From Centropus unirufus (taxonomy: Eukaryota > Chordata > Aves > Cuculiformes > Centropidae), in assembly GCA_013397695.1 (NCBI GenBank), contig VYZI01000120.1, forward strand, positions 1,433,600 to 1,497,599: DNA of 64,000 bases, written 5' to 3'. Below are positions 22,308-34,845 of this stretch, piece by piece; position 1 is the stretch's first letter, and every line of letters starts with the position of its first letter. Under the pieces are notes generated by a model. That model had not been told where the DNA came from. It did not search any database and was given only the letters and a program-made list of their open reading frames with translations. A program made the translations under genes and the position numbers.

Positions 22308-24050
22308 ATATAAATTGCGAGGTTTAAAGTAGCAGCAGTAGATAGCTATTTATTAATCAAGCATTAGTTATGGTAGTTAAGCATTTAGGGGTAATAAAAT
22401 GTAAATGTGCTTTCAGCACAAGTTGTGGTTCTTAAAAAATATTCCTTAAGAAAAATTATTGCATTAAGGTTATGGCTAATATTAATTGCTGAATTTACTT
22501 GCTGTATCATGCACTTCTTATTCTAAACAGCAACTTAAGGAATCGCTTTTATTAACGTATACAACATGACTTAAATTTCCCGATCTTCTGCAAGGTAAAA
22601 TGTGAATTCTTTCTTGCAAGATCCTAATTTTAGCTCCTTTGCTAGTGCATCTGTTTCAAAAGGTGGTGGACAAGTTGACCCTGCTCTTCATCTGGAGAAT
22701 ATACAAGCCCAGAATATGGTTTGCTGGGTTCTAAAGATTGCTCTGCTGTGAAATGGGAAGTTGGATCACAAACATGCCCGTTGGGTTGGGATTTGGTGGC
22801 TGTCATTCACCAGGAACCACACACCATCTGTTAGCATCAGCAGGCTTTGTGGATGTAGGAGATGATTTGCAAAATCCTCATGCAGGTGAGTTATTCCTCA
22901 CCTGCTCTCCCATCTATCTTTCTTGCATGCGTAATGTATGTTGGCATAGCTTCTGGTTAGAGCAAAAGTGTAATTATATTTTTGTAGGTAAACTTAAGTA
23001 AATAAAATTGAATTAGGAAATTTTGTAAATAAAAATGTCAAGCATGGTGGGTAAACGTGAAAAACTTCTGCGAAAAGCCGAAGCTGAGCATATGTGATCT
23101 CACTTGGTTAAGTAGGAATGGCCATTTAGGAAAGTGGAGTCCCTTGGCTCTCTGCTGTAGAGAATATGAGAAGCAGCTGCTTTACCCCAAAGCTGATAAA
23201 GACTTGTTAAAGGGATGTTTTATCATGAGAAGTTTGCCTCTGTATCCTAGTGATTTGGAAACACTGGAGAGAGCTGTGTCTATAACCATTGTCTGCCCAA
23301 TACGCACCTGGGGAGGGGTGGAGGAAGTCCCCATAGCCCAGGCTGTGCTGGTGGGGACCGAGATGCTGAGTGGGAATAGCAGAGCTGCTGTGCTGGATCT
23401 GAACTTTTTGGGAGCTGACGGCAGAATAATGGTAGTGATGGGCAGTTTCATGCCTCCTGGAGAAAGGCTACCACAGGAAAAATTGCACTGATAACACAAA
23501 CTGTGGAAGCAAACCTCTACGATGGAGATGCTGAAGCCCCAATGTCGCTGCTGAGTGCTTGCGTTCACTTGCTGGCTGGGATCATTCTTCCGGTGTAGCA
23601 GAATATTGGAGACATTAAAGAGATTTTATGGGATAATCTATACTTTTGATTGGCTTTAATGATCTTTGCAGTCTGTTATTTATACATGGCATTATTACAC
23701 AACAAGCTTTGTAATGCATTAGGTCATTAACGCATTCGCTTTACAGCTTGTTGGTTTTGCTGCTGAGCTAACTCGTCATGGATGCTCCCGGATATGTGCC
23801 GTGCTTCTAGATGAATTTCCCTTATTGATAAAGGAATGAAAGGTAATAAAATGAGAAATCTAAAATGGCTTGGAGGGTGGTGGATGATGCAGCTTTTTCC
23901 ATGGGACCCGCCGAGATGGTATTTCGTTTGTCCCAGTCTTGGCAAAGTTGGAATTTTATTGACTTGTTCCTTGAGAGGATCAATTCCCTTGCAATGCATA
24001 ACAGGGCCAGGCAAAAGGAATTTCTCAGTTTTACCTCTAATGCCTAGGTA

Positions 24051-24068
24051 ATATAATTCATATAATTC
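24051..24068. repeat. Tandem 9-mer ATATAATTC
   Basis: The 9-mer ATATAATTC occurs twice head to tail with no spacer. It is a minor local duplication in AT-rich DNA. Confidence 0.85.
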
Positions 24069-24468
24069 ACGTTAATGCATGTAGCAGAAATTGTCTGAAT
24101 TATGTTCTATCATTAATTCTACATTTCTTTTCCTTTAAGAAAGGTACAATTCAGAGTTCCCTACTTTATTTTATGCTGCAGAACTCATTCCTGCTTTCCT
24201 TCTCAAAAAAGGGAGGGTTTTAACACTGGAATAAACAGTCCCACCAGATGTGAGAAAGTCGTCATTAATGACTGCTGCTTGAGGAAAAGCCACTTCTGCT
24301 GCAAAATGGGCAGACAAAGTTGAGTGACGGGAAATTGGGGCTTTTTATGTCAAAGGAAGGCATATGAGTGAAAATATGTAGCATTTCTCCAGGGTGACTG
24401 TCAGCACCCCCTTGCTCCATAGCAGGGTTAATTTGAAGAATAAATGAATGCTACAAAACTTTGAAACT

Positions 24469-24662
24469 TGGGTGCGGAGGTCCTGGCCCAGGTTGCCCAG
24501 AGCAGTCATAGCAACCCTATCCTTGGATGTGTTCAAGGCCAGGTTGGATGGGGATTGGAGCTCCCTGATCCAGTGGGAAGTGTCCCTGCCCATGGCAAGG
24601 AGTGGAACTGGATGGGCTTTAAGATCCCTTCCAACCCAAACTATTCTATGGTTCTATGATTC
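24469..24662 (+). mobile_element. CR1 LINE, 5'-truncated 3' end
   Basis: The plus strand reads through CTGGCCCAGGTTGCCCAGAG, GTGTTCAAGGCCAGGTTGGA, CCTGCCCATGGCAAGG and CCCTTCCAACCCAAACTATT. It ends in two octamers, TTCTATGG and TTCTATGA. Only about 190 bases of the element survive. The boundary on the left is where similarity to the CR1 3' region starts and is approximate. Same CR1 group as the copies at 32084, 42335 and 61905, with the same orientation. Confidence 0.94.
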
Positions 24663-25065
24663 ACTGAGCACCCAGAACGCCTCATAAATGTAAATCACTT
24701 GCTTGCATCCCACTTCTATTTTTTTGCTTGTCTTATAAATTGGCACAAGTGGAATTTTCTGTCAAGAACTGGAACCAGTCAGAAGCTGACGTTTTCTTTT
24801 GGTGGGAAATTCTGTCATTTTAAAGATTTCTCACCTAGGATGGGAGTAAGAAGGTAAAATTATGAGAAAGAAAATTACTGAAGAAAAACATGTTAATGAT
24901 TCACAACATTTTTATTATAATAATAAGACCAAATTATTGCCTTCCTATAATTCTGAAGTTTTAATATGCTAAAATATTTCATTTCAATTACTTGAAAACA
25001 TATTATAGTACAATAAACATCTATAAGTGGAACTAAATTACTATTTGAGCGCGATGTAAAAATCG

Positions 25066-25080
25066 CAATTAAATTAATTG
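25066..25080. repeat. Short perfect inverted repeat
   Basis: CAATTAA, one A, then TTAATTG. The seven-base arms match exactly and contain two opposed homeodomain-type cores. Just upstream, GCGAT and ATCGC (within 25050-25065) form another small inverted pair. Confidence 0.85.
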
Positions 25081-25383
25081 AAATAACGGAAAAATACAAG
25101 TCATTGCATTTCAGAACACAGCAAGAATGGTCCATATTTCTCTTTGATTATTTTTTTTTATGTTTGTTCAGGAGAGGTGTGTTGCTGCAGATGCTTTGAG
25201 TTTTATAGGCCTGGGTCTTCTTGAGGAAAACAATTCTATCAGAGCATGGTCTGCAGCTGTGCTGGGTTGCTTGATACTCAACCTGCACAAAACAGGCTGG
25301 GAAAGCAATATCTGAAGAGATGTCCATTCCCATAGCCAGCTGATGTATTATTACCCCGGATATATCAGATATATTGGAATATA

Positions 25384-25401
25384 TACAGATATATATCTGT
25401 A
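25384..25401. repeat. 18-base perfect palindrome
   Basis: The sequence TACAGATATATATCTGTA equals its own reverse complement. It follows further ATAT-rich sequence containing two more partial CAGATAT or GGATATAT elements (from about 25358), so the locus is a short AT-alternating hotspot. Confidence 0.9.
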
Positions 25402-26541
25402 GTTCAAAACTAGCTGGGATGTTCTTGCATGTTACCAGTCAACAGCTTGTGGGACCTCCCTAAGTGGGTCTAGGACTGTGCTATTAGCTGTGTGTTGCTG
25501 CTCCCCAGAACACTAGGGATGGTTTTTTGCAGTATTTAATAGTATTTTGCAATAGTCAGGGGACCTCTAACCGTGGCTGTCAGGGTTGCGGGGTTGTATG
25601 TGGTACCACAACACCACATTTGCGTTCCAAATGCTGCTCCCTTCCCTTGAAGCAAGGGTTGCTCTTTGAGGAAGAGGAAGAGCTCAGTGTGGGCGGTGAA
25701 AGCAGAGGGAAGGAGCTCTTCTTGCTGGCTTGAAAATTTGTCCTTTCTGATAACATTTCCATCCAGATAAATAAGCTTCAAAGGAAGCAAAGAGGCTTTC
25801 TCCCTCCTCTGTGTCTCCTTGTAGATAATGATGGTAGTTGTACTCACTGGGATGCTTTTGACAGCTCTCCTTGCCTTTGAATGTCTGGCAAACGAAGACA
25901 AAGAATTCTTAATTGACAGCTGTTGGCTGTGGCATCCACTGCCTGAGATAGGCAGGTTTTATTGGCCTTCAAGCCCTTGGTGAATGGCTTGTCCATGTTT
26001 TTAGGGCTCTGAGGATGGAAATTGAAAATATACGGAATTTTCTTTTGATGCAGGAGTCTTCTGGACGGGTTGTAATTTTTTCCATGTACCAAAGATTTTC
26101 TGTGTCATGTGGCATTTGCAGTGATGATGCTGATACCAAATAAACTTCCTGATAAAGTGCATTTTTCTAGTAGGGTATAAGTGCTGCAATGGGCTCATGC
26201 CAGCCCAGTGTGTGAAGGAGGCGTATGCCATCACGTCTGCTGGAATGTAATAAGAAATAAATCTCATCCTAGTGTTCTACAGCACAATGATAAGGGCTGT
26301 TGGGGATTCTCTTTAGAGAGATTTTCCACCACCTTTGTGCCAAGCTGATACCAGATTTAACATCTGCCTGGGTTGGTGGGCTGGTGCCTGCAGTGAAGGA
26401 GGATGCTGGGTTCTGTTGACACTGCATGCTGGGCCCATTAAGGGGGAGATCCTTCATGCTGGTGTGTGCTGGGACTCTTCCCTGGGGAACCCCTTCCCTA
26501 GGGCTCCTCCTGCCCACAGGTTTTATCTATTTGCAAAAAAA

Positions 26542-26591
26542 GCAATATATTAAGGAAATTGTTGTTATATATTGCAATATATTAAGGAAAT
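26542..26591. repeat. Imperfect tandem duplication, 32-base period
   Basis: GCAATATATTAAGGAAAT is present at 26542-26559 and again at 26574-26591, identical over 18 bases. The offset is 32 bases. A recent local duplication is likely, since no substitution separates the two copies. Confidence 0.9.
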
Positions 26592-27300
26592 GCCCCCTTC
26601 CCACCAATAGCAGAGGGTGAGCATTGGTGCTCACTGATACCGGAGAGGCCCAAGGGGGACAAGTTCAGCTTCTCTGCTTGTGGATGAAATGAGGGGGGAG
26701 ATGGCTGGCATTCGACCAGCACGTAATACCTTGGAAAAGCCAGCTGATTTAAGGAATCTTGTGGCAGACCCTTGGTTCTGCCAGTCCTGGGTTTGTTGTT
26801 TTGTCAGTAAACCTCTTGCTTGGGCCTCCTAATTCTTGCTAAGACTGACAAATCCAGAACGGCAGAGCTATTGTGAGTTGAGGGCTGTTGAGCATCTCTG
26901 CAGCATGAGTAACAGGGTGGTGGGGTCCTCACTCCGTTTCCTCTGGGTTATAATGGACAAGGACAGATTCTCCTGGCTGGCAGCAAGAAGGCACCCAGGC
27001 TCCTGTGCACTGCAGAAGGTTATTTAGACCTAATTTTGCTAAAGCCTGTTGTGACCAGCTAATAAAACATTCATAAGCTGCATGTGGAGTTCTGCACATT
27101 TCTTTGTTTAGATCTCTGGTACCAGAAGCTTTGAGTCCACGCACTTGCTGTGCCGGTGGTAGACAAGAGGATCCCAGGGTGGGATTGTTGCTGTGGTCTT
27201 AAGCTCCTTTGCAAAGAGATCATTAGGCTACGTGCTGTGTCTGTGCTGGCCCTGCTGGGATGAAAGATGTGTGGAGCCAGGGTAGGATTTGCAGGAGCAC

Positions 27301-27430
27301 TGAGTGCTCCGTGTCTGCTCGCCCTGGCTGTGCTCCCAGCTCCACGAAGGGCGGCATGGCTGGAACGGGACGTGCTGTGTCCAGCCGTGTGACGCCGCAG
27401 ACCCCTGCGCCTTGCTTCTCCCCCGTGAGG
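27301..27430. other. Small CpG-rich, GC-rich patch
   Basis: A hand count over 130 bases gives 46 C, 43 G and 11 CpG. That is 68% GC and a CpG observed/expected ratio of about 0.72. It is the second such patch in the window and is also below the usual CpG-island length. Open frames on both strands reach over 75 codons here because GC-rich DNA has few stops. No recognised peptide is found. Confidence 0.5.
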
Positions 27431-28015
27431 AATGGCAGTGATCAACCAGCTGTAAAACAAGAGAGATCGGCAAGGTTTACGTTCATTTAAGTGTGTGAAG
27501 CACTTTGTGCTGTTTCAGATGGATGCTGGTTCTGGTACAGGGGATTGTTTTACTTTCGCACCGCTTGGGAGAGCTGCTGTGATTTGCTGTTCTCCAGGCT
27601 CCTGGGGAATCTGCAAGGACTCTTGACTGCTTCGCAGTCCCAAATGAGATTTTTCTGCATCCTTAATGTATTGAACTTACTGTAATATAAAGAACATCAT
27701 GACACCCAGGAGGTTTTATATCAGATTTCATATGAATAGCATTACGACCAAGCTCAACTTTTGATAAGGAAGTGCAATCCCTGGCTCTTGGCTCTGTCAG
27801 TGTTTGGGTTTTATTGTTTTTGTAATGAAGAGAAATAGGTTGGCACAAATACACACTCAAAATGATCACCAGCAGGAAAAATATTCCTGTATCTCAACTT
27901 TTGTCCAAGTTTTCGGGTCTAAACATGGCTGCATCCAGGTTTTGGTTCCTCAATAGGGCCCAAATAGGAAGGAAGAGAAGCCTGAGGTCTGGCTGAATGT
28001 AGAGGCAGGACCAGA

Positions 28016-28029
28016 CATAGAATCATAGA
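28016..28029 (-). mobile_element. Isolated CR1 tail match
   Basis: The 14 bases CATAGAATCATAGA equal the reverse complement of nearly two CR1 terminal octamers, but no CR1 body follows. This may be an extremely truncated CR1 insertion, or chance. A specific 13- to 14-mer is expected far less than once in 64 kb. Confidence 0.35.
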
Positions 28030-31000
28030 TTACAATTACAAACATTTACAACCTTTACTGGTCCCAGCTGGGGTGGTGTCTGCAACTGCAGCAAGCAAAG
28101 GGTGGGCATCGCTGCCATTCGGGATTTACGTCTAGAGGGAAGAATTAGGTCAGAAATGTTTACAAGTTTCTACCTGTGTTACTCATTATTTTGAATTTCC
28201 ACTTGCTGGTTGCTTCTAGAAAACTTCATTTCTTTTAGTTTTCAACAGTGATCACATAGAGCTCATGAAACCTTTGTACTTTCTATTTTAAATAGAGGGA
28301 AATAACATTAAAATTGAACAGTATCATGCTTTGTGTAAAGGGAAACAAACTACAGTGGTTTAGAACATGAAAGTCACATATAGGACTGAACCAACGTCTA
28401 TCAAGGCAACTCGAAAGAAGGCAGCAGGAGAAGACACACTGCTTAGCATACAGCTAATGACTTGGCCAAATTGCTCTGAATTGCCTTGCGTGTGACCGAG
28501 AGCAGAATAAAGCCCAGATGTAATCCACTCAATTCAGGCCAGAGAGGTTGCAGGATGTTTTCTTCAGAATGAAGCTTTCATCTCTGGTGTGGTGTTTTCT
28601 TTTTATTTTTATTTTTTTTTCACAGCAGCTTTGATGTTAGATTGAGGGCCTGAGCAGAACCTGCCATGCCAGGACTGCAGGCTGGGTGGGATGGACCTCC
28701 CTCCCCACTGCGCTGGCAAAGAGAAGCTCACTTTATTTATTTATTTGGGTTTTGCAGAATAGACGTTTTCTATGGAAATGAGCCGAAATCTGCTGAGATA
28801 ATTTTGCGCTTGGCAATTGATGAATTGCCTCCTGTTCCTCAGCAGGCATTTGTTGTCCAAGTGCTCCTTTTCTCTTCTCCTTGCTGATTACAATGGTGGA
28901 AATGTAATCTGTGCCCTTATCCGAAAAGAAAGGGCACTTCTTCATCTAGCCATTGATTTGAGACACAGAGCTCTATTCCAGCTGTGCCCTTCTTCTAACA
29001 GCTGCTGGTGGGTGCCCAGGATGGACACCACAGGCAGACGTGGGGGCTCTGCGGCAGCTGAGCGATGGGTTGGATTTGTTTGTTGCTAATGAGCGCAGTT
29101 TGGAGTTGATTGAATCGGGTGTTAATATTGGGAGAGGTGCTGCGATGCTGCTCTCTGTGTGCGGACAGGTTGTATAGATCTCTGTTCCAGCATGAAGTTA
29201 GTCTGGAATGGAGTTGTGAATTAATGCCAAAGTGGGGGAGTGTTGGAATATTAAATATGCAATTTATAATATGTCTCATTACAAGAATATAGGTCTCACT
29301 TTGATATTTCCAAAAAGTCTTTCCCTCTCTGGCTCCAAAAGTATGTTTTGAGAACAAAGTTATTCAGTACATAGATTTTTGTTTTAAATCAAAGAACTGA
29401 TAGAGGCATTCTGACTGCAAACAACATTTTTGTTTGTTCTCTGATGGAAGAGAAATCTGATAATCTATCATAAGGATGAAAAATAAATATTATTTTCAAT
29501 CACATTATGATGTTTCTGCCTGAAAGCCCGCTTTTGCTACAGGTCGCCTCAGTCCCTGTTTCCTGAATGCCCAGAGAAAGGTGCTGCAGCCAGAGAGAGG
29601 ATGGGAAAGGAAAGGGCTCATCCTTTTCTGTGATACAGCAGTAGAAGTGAGAGGTCCTTAACAGGACCACTTCAAAATTCTGTCAAATTAATTTTCTCCC
29701 TGTTGTTAAAATACCAACCTCTGGCAATGGGATTGACTTGAAAGGCAATAAACAGGGAAATTGCATATTCTATTGCCAGCCTATTAATTTCATCGTTTGA
29801 AACATGAACTCATTTTCTGCCATTGCCCTGGGTGGCATCTCTGGGAGTGTGTGTGCAGGTACCTGGTGCTGGGGAAGATCCATTCCTCAACCCTACAGAG
29901 CAGGGAAAAAAACAAAGTGATTTTCTTGCTGGCATTTTGGTTGGAGACCATCGCTGGTCCCTTGGCAGGACACGAGGCGTGTGGCTCAGTGCAACAGGTT
30001 CCCTCATCGGAGAGGGCAGGAGGTGACTGCAGCGAGGCAGAGCCTCCTGCTCCCGGTATAAACCATGTGGCCAAAGTTTCTGACCTTAACCTGCTGGTTG
30101 CTCTGTGATTGACAGCTTAGATTTTTATTGCAAGTTGTTGCTCGAAAATGTCCTTTTCAGAGAGATAATCACACCCAGGTGCAGGATTGTTTTTGCGGCG
30201 TTGTCCCACTGAATTATCATTCATGAAAGAGACCAGAGATACTTTTCAGGCTGAAATTTAAAAGTGCTTGAATTAGAATGGAGGTTAAAAATTATTTCTT
30301 GTAATACATGTTTAGTTTCACTGGAGACCCAGTTTCCTTCAGGTTTAATCAAGGTCATTAGAACTACGCTGGGGCTGAATTTATTCATAAATTCTGTGTC
30401 TGAAAGCAGAAATTGCTGCAGGGTTCTTCATGCAGACATGCAGCATATGCCTTACTATCTGGGCTGACATGTCACAGAGGTTAACTGATTTTTTGCAATA
30501 TAATAACTAAGTAACTTTCTGTAAGCACCTGGAAAATTGTGGCTCTGGACTGTAGTTGTATTTGTGAATAAAGTGACTGTAATATGGTACAAATCAACCT
30601 ATTAATGGATTTTTTTTTTCCTCCTGTTCCCTCTTCCCACCTTTATTTTTCTGAACTGACTTGCCATTTTTCTCATGGTCCATTAGTGTTGTGCTTTGAT
30701 GCTCAGCTCATTTTGTGCTGGAACTTAGATCCTGATCAAATGTATTCTTCGGAAATATCTATAAACAAAATTCCTGGCTGTCTGTAAGAGCACATCTTCA
30801 CTGAAGCTATTGTATGTAGGAGAGATGCTGCTTGCTGAAGAGCATTTAGAAACCATAATTTCATGAGCAGCTGGGCAAGTCCAACCTGTGTAACTCAAAC
30901 AGTTTCTTCTGTCCTTTGGAAAATGTTTTTGTATTGGCTAAACAATTGGGATGCAGCAATATTGAAACAGGAAAGTGGATAAAATGCTCCCCTTTCAATG

Positions 31001-32083
31001 CTCAAAAGCCAGATGACAATTTCAAGTGCTCCCGAATCCAGTACTCTTCCAAGTTACGTTTGGAACTGATGATTAAGCTTCCTTTAACTTTTTAATCTTG
31101 AACTGATATTGAGAAGTCTTTAAAAAGATGTTAGAGTAAAACAACGGACTTTCTAATCAATCACACAAAACTATAATATATTGGAAACTTATTATTAATA
31201 ATGGACTATTATTCTTTATGTATCACGTCTTACTATCTAATCTATCTATATTAGTTACTTTAAAAAGGAATCGGGTGATAAATTACTTCATTAAAACAGA
31301 ACGAAGAGACTTAAATTCTCCAATGGGGAAAATTACAAAGGGGGTTTTTACAGTGCCATAATGGTTTTGCCAAGTGCATTGCATGCCACTGGCTTCCTGA
31401 GCACTGCATGCTGCAGGAACAGGAGGTTTGGGCCGAGGGATGGGCACTAATTTAAATGCAGCAGCCCTTTCCTCAAGCTCTTCTAAGGCTACAGAAAAAA
31501 ATGCACAGGAGCATTTGGGCAAAGGACTGAGCCAAGACATTAATGTTCCGCATTTTTGTAATTTGCCCATTTGTGTCTCATTTTCTATCACTTTGGGGTG
31601 AGTTTTGAAAGACCGACTGAAACAGTCTGCTCCTGTGCAGTTTGTTTCTGTGGGCACCTTTTCCTGACAGGTGTGGATTTATTACACCGATTCCTTAATG
31701 CACTTATTTTCCCCCCTCCAGCATGCCATGCAAGTCTCTCTTCTCATCGTCTCTTAGATACGTGCCAGGCTTGGGGAGATGAAAGTAGAGAGATAAACAC
31801 ATCTGCGTTTGCATTGGTAATGGACAGAGAAAAAGGCTCTGGAAACAACACTTTGTTATTTTCCTACTGACTGATAAAGGAAGACTTTGTGGGTTTGGAG
31901 GAGAATTCCTTTCGACTGCTTGGCTAAATTCAAGCCAAGGTGAAAGACAAGGACTGGGCATCCTGTTAGGGACGTGGGCTGTCTGGGGCCATTTGAACTC
32001 TCCGAGGAACCTAGATAGAGTCATAATACTGGAGCTGTTGTGTTTAGGTTTAAGTTCATCCACCTTCCCTGTTGATACAACTT

Positions 32084-32254
32084 ATTGCCCAGAGAAATTG
32101 TGGCTGCCCCGTCCCTGGAGATGTCCAAGGCCAGGTTGGATGAGGCTTTGGGCAACCTGACCTAGTGGATGGTGTCCCTGGCCATGGCAGGGGTGTTAAA
32201 GTGGTTGATCTTCAAGGCCCCTTCCAACCCAAACCATCCTAGGGTTCTATGATT
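32084..32254 (+). mobile_element. CR1 LINE, 5'-truncated 3' end
   Basis: The plus strand begins within TTGCCCAGAGAAATTGTGGC and continues with GTCCAAGGCCAGGTTGGATG, CCATGGCAGGGGTG and CCCCTTCCAACCCAAACC. It ends at TTCTATGATT. At about 170 bases this is the shortest of the clear copies. Substitutions in the GATCTTCAAGGCC part suggest moderate age. Confidence 0.93.
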
Positions 32255-34821
32255 ACTATTAGAATAACACCTAAAAGATTGGATTGACAATGCACAGGAC
32301 CAGGCACTGTGCACACCCTCCTCTGGAGCTGCACCGCAGAAGAGCTGCCAGGTGCAGAGGAAGAATTTAAAAACTCAGATGAGTGGGGAGAGAAAAATCA
32401 AACAAATGGGAAGAATGGGATTCATCCATTTGAATGTCTTAGCGCAGTTCACATAAGGGAAAAATCAATTTACTAAAATCCTAAATAAATAACTGATAAA
32501 AGAATACATCCATCTCGAATTGAAAACAAAAATGGAAATGGTAAATAAATGATTTTTCTGAATGGGTAAGAATGTTAAAAGCAGCAGTAGCGGCGTTGCA
32601 GGACTAAAGGCACTACATTTTCATACAAAAGAAAATATAAAAGCAGCATAAATTGAGGATAAAGGCCTACCAGTAAGAGGACTTTGTTTGTTTACTTGAT
32701 GCCTTAAAGAGCTCATTTTTCTCCTTATTTAGATTTAAAATAATCTAAAATGTTGAGGAGGGATTTTCTGGGAAGAAGCACAGTATGCAGCCTAATCTTC
32801 CATCCCACAGACTTAGCAGCATTATCATAAAAACGCTGGAGGTTTTCTTGGTTTTGAACTAATTTTTGTGAAATTCTTGACAAATAAGCCCAAGTGCATT
32901 AATAATAGAACTGGAGTGATTTTCATGTGTGTAGGGAAACAGGCAGCCTACTTGAATTTTTTATTTTCATTGTCTTTGACTGCCTTTGCAATGCCCCACT
33001 GGCAATAACAAACCCTTCGTCTGGGGTTTGGCTGTGCTGGGATTTCCCTGTACGCTGCATCATCCCAGTTCCAGCTGGCCCCATTTAAACTTCAGTATTG
33101 ATGGCTGCGAAGTTCCCCTTGCTGATTTTTGCGAGGAGTAAGCTGGGAATAAACGACAGCACAGCTGCTATTTGTATGACCCTCTGCACGGAGATATCCC
33201 ATCTGATTCCCAAAAGCAGTAGCTTGGATTGATTCAGCAGTGTTAGTCATAGCTGGAAGTAATAAATGCATTGATTTGGGGTGTGTTGACGGATTTACCT
33301 ACTGCCACTGCTGAATAACACAGTGTGGTGCTTCAGCTGAGGATGCAATTGCCTTGAACTAAGCTGGATTTCCACCCAGCCCCATCCTGAATGCCAAGGA
33401 TGCTGCTGCTGCGGGAGCCTTGGATTCAGTACTGTGAGTCCTCTGAGTGCACGCGTACTCCTTATCCATGCTAAGGTTTGGGCAGCCTCAGCATCCTCGT
33501 GGTTGTTGGTACCTGGGCTGGTAGGCTAAAGTAAAATCTATTCTGCCTACTTCTGCTGTCCTTTGACAGAGCAGATGTGTCCACCCTGAACCGGTGAGGT
33601 GGCTGGAACAGATAATTACTGTAGGTCCCTACTGTGACGTACACAGTCAATTCTATTCTAGATGGGCTTAGGGTGTACTTGGACGTTGTACCAATAAAGC
33701 TACAGTCGGTAGGTGAAACTCTTAATACAGATAAAGCTACCCTGCCACGGAGGTGGTTTATTCCATTACTGTTATTGCTTACTGCTGTATCCGAGCGTGA
33801 AACAAATTTAGAGATGTGGCAGGAAATAAACTCATTTCTCTTCTTTGGTCACCAATTAAATGTGCTCTTGTATAACTTGTGGCTAAGTTAGTTGTGTTTT
33901 TCCCTGAAACACAGTTTCATGGGGAAAGAAAGAAAACAGTAAAAGAAAGTGAATTTCCTGGGTCAAAATGCTACATGAGAATAGTTTTGAATGTTACCCT
34001 AATCTTCAATATTGCAGTATTGCTAGTAGTAGCTGTTCTTGGAGATGGTTAAACGTGACAGTTGTTCTGGGTTGGGGTTGTGCAGATGGCATATAGCAAC
34101 TTCTTTTCTCTCCTCCTCTGAAGTGGTGGTCTCCAAATCCATTCTTCTGGGTTGTCACCACTGGCAGCATCTCCGGCGGCAGTGCTCCAGCTGGTGTCTT
34201 GGTATTTGACTGGAGGCTGCTGTGGCATCGCTAGGTTTTTATTAGTGATAGATGGATTTGATGTACTTTAATTTGTTTGATGCCTCATGAGATCATATGT
34301 TCCCATGCCTGTTTTTAAGGAGCTGCTGAGCATGTGGGAAGTTAGAGTAAGATGGTCCACAGACCTCCCAAAAGGATAAAGAGGCTTTTTGCTATAGCTT
34401 TTTTGTTTTACCAGCAGCTTTAAATGCAGCACACTCCTCTATCCAGTGTCCCCCTGAATCCCTGAGGGGTTACAGTACTTGTGGGGCGCTTCAGAGTAGG
34501 AAAATGAGGTTCCCAGCTTCTTCTTGTGTGCACGCCAGTGCCATCAGTGCCATGCTTCCCTTTGAGGTTGAAGACTGGAAGGCAGACACACTTTCACCCA
34601 TGGGATATCATTAAGCTCTGTGACAAAATCACACTTCCAGCCTCCCATTTCCTTTTCCCTTCTCTCCTGTCTGTTCATCTGCAGAGCTTTGTACATAGAT
34701 GCTTATTATAATGTTTTTGTTTCCTTTACATCTGGTTTAATCAAATTATAACCCAGGAACATGTACAAACTCTTCAAAGAAATGGTTCTTTACAAGAGAA
34801 CATCAGAATTGTTTTGGTAAG

Positions 34822-34845
34822 TTAAACATTGTTTTCAATGTTTAA
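34822..34845. repeat. Perfect hairpin, 10-base stem
   Basis: TTAAACATTG (34822-34831), a TTTT loop, then CAATGTTTAA (34836-34845). The stem is perfect but AT-rich. It is too short for a microRNA precursor, which needs a stem above about 22 pairs. Confidence 0.9.

Larger units (their letters stand above)
13498..24468. other. Gene-free unique DNA
   Basis: No gene is recognised in these 11 kb. Contents noted: a G/T-only tract (14565-14604), a TA-rich 14-base palindrome (15700-15713), a T13 run (17574-17586), an A/C tract (19178-19221), an ancient repeat remnant (about 19373-19433), a possible micro-exon (20348-20383), a strongly A/C-biased stretch (21851-21950), and an AT-rich block with two perfect inverted repeats (22148-22307). 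At 22886 a CAG/GTGAGT donor-like site has no good acceptor before it. The segment 23640-23760 is another AT-rich block that might be conserved. Confidence 0.6.
24663..32083. other. Gene-free unique DNA
   Basis: No gene is recognised. The segment includes AT-rich blocks at 24890-25110 and 31080-31280 rich in ATTA-type cores, palindromes at 25066-25080 and 25384-25401, a 32-base tandem duplication near 26542, a GC- and CpG-rich patch at 27301-27430, a 14-base isolated CR1 tail match at 28016-28029, and a TTTA-type short run near 28733. Open frames at 29790-30108 overlap on both strands in a GC-richer stretch and have no recognisable product. Confidence 0.6.

Noticed and set aside
22738..22885. 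Coding exon ending at CAG/GTGAGT
   Set aside because: The donor is good, but no acceptor with a proper pyrimidine tract lies before it and the peptide is unrecognised.
33634..33891. 85-codon plus-strand frame with a hydrophobic centre as a membrane protein
   Set aside because: The hydrophobic run is short, no family is recognised, and there is no supporting promoter or splice context.
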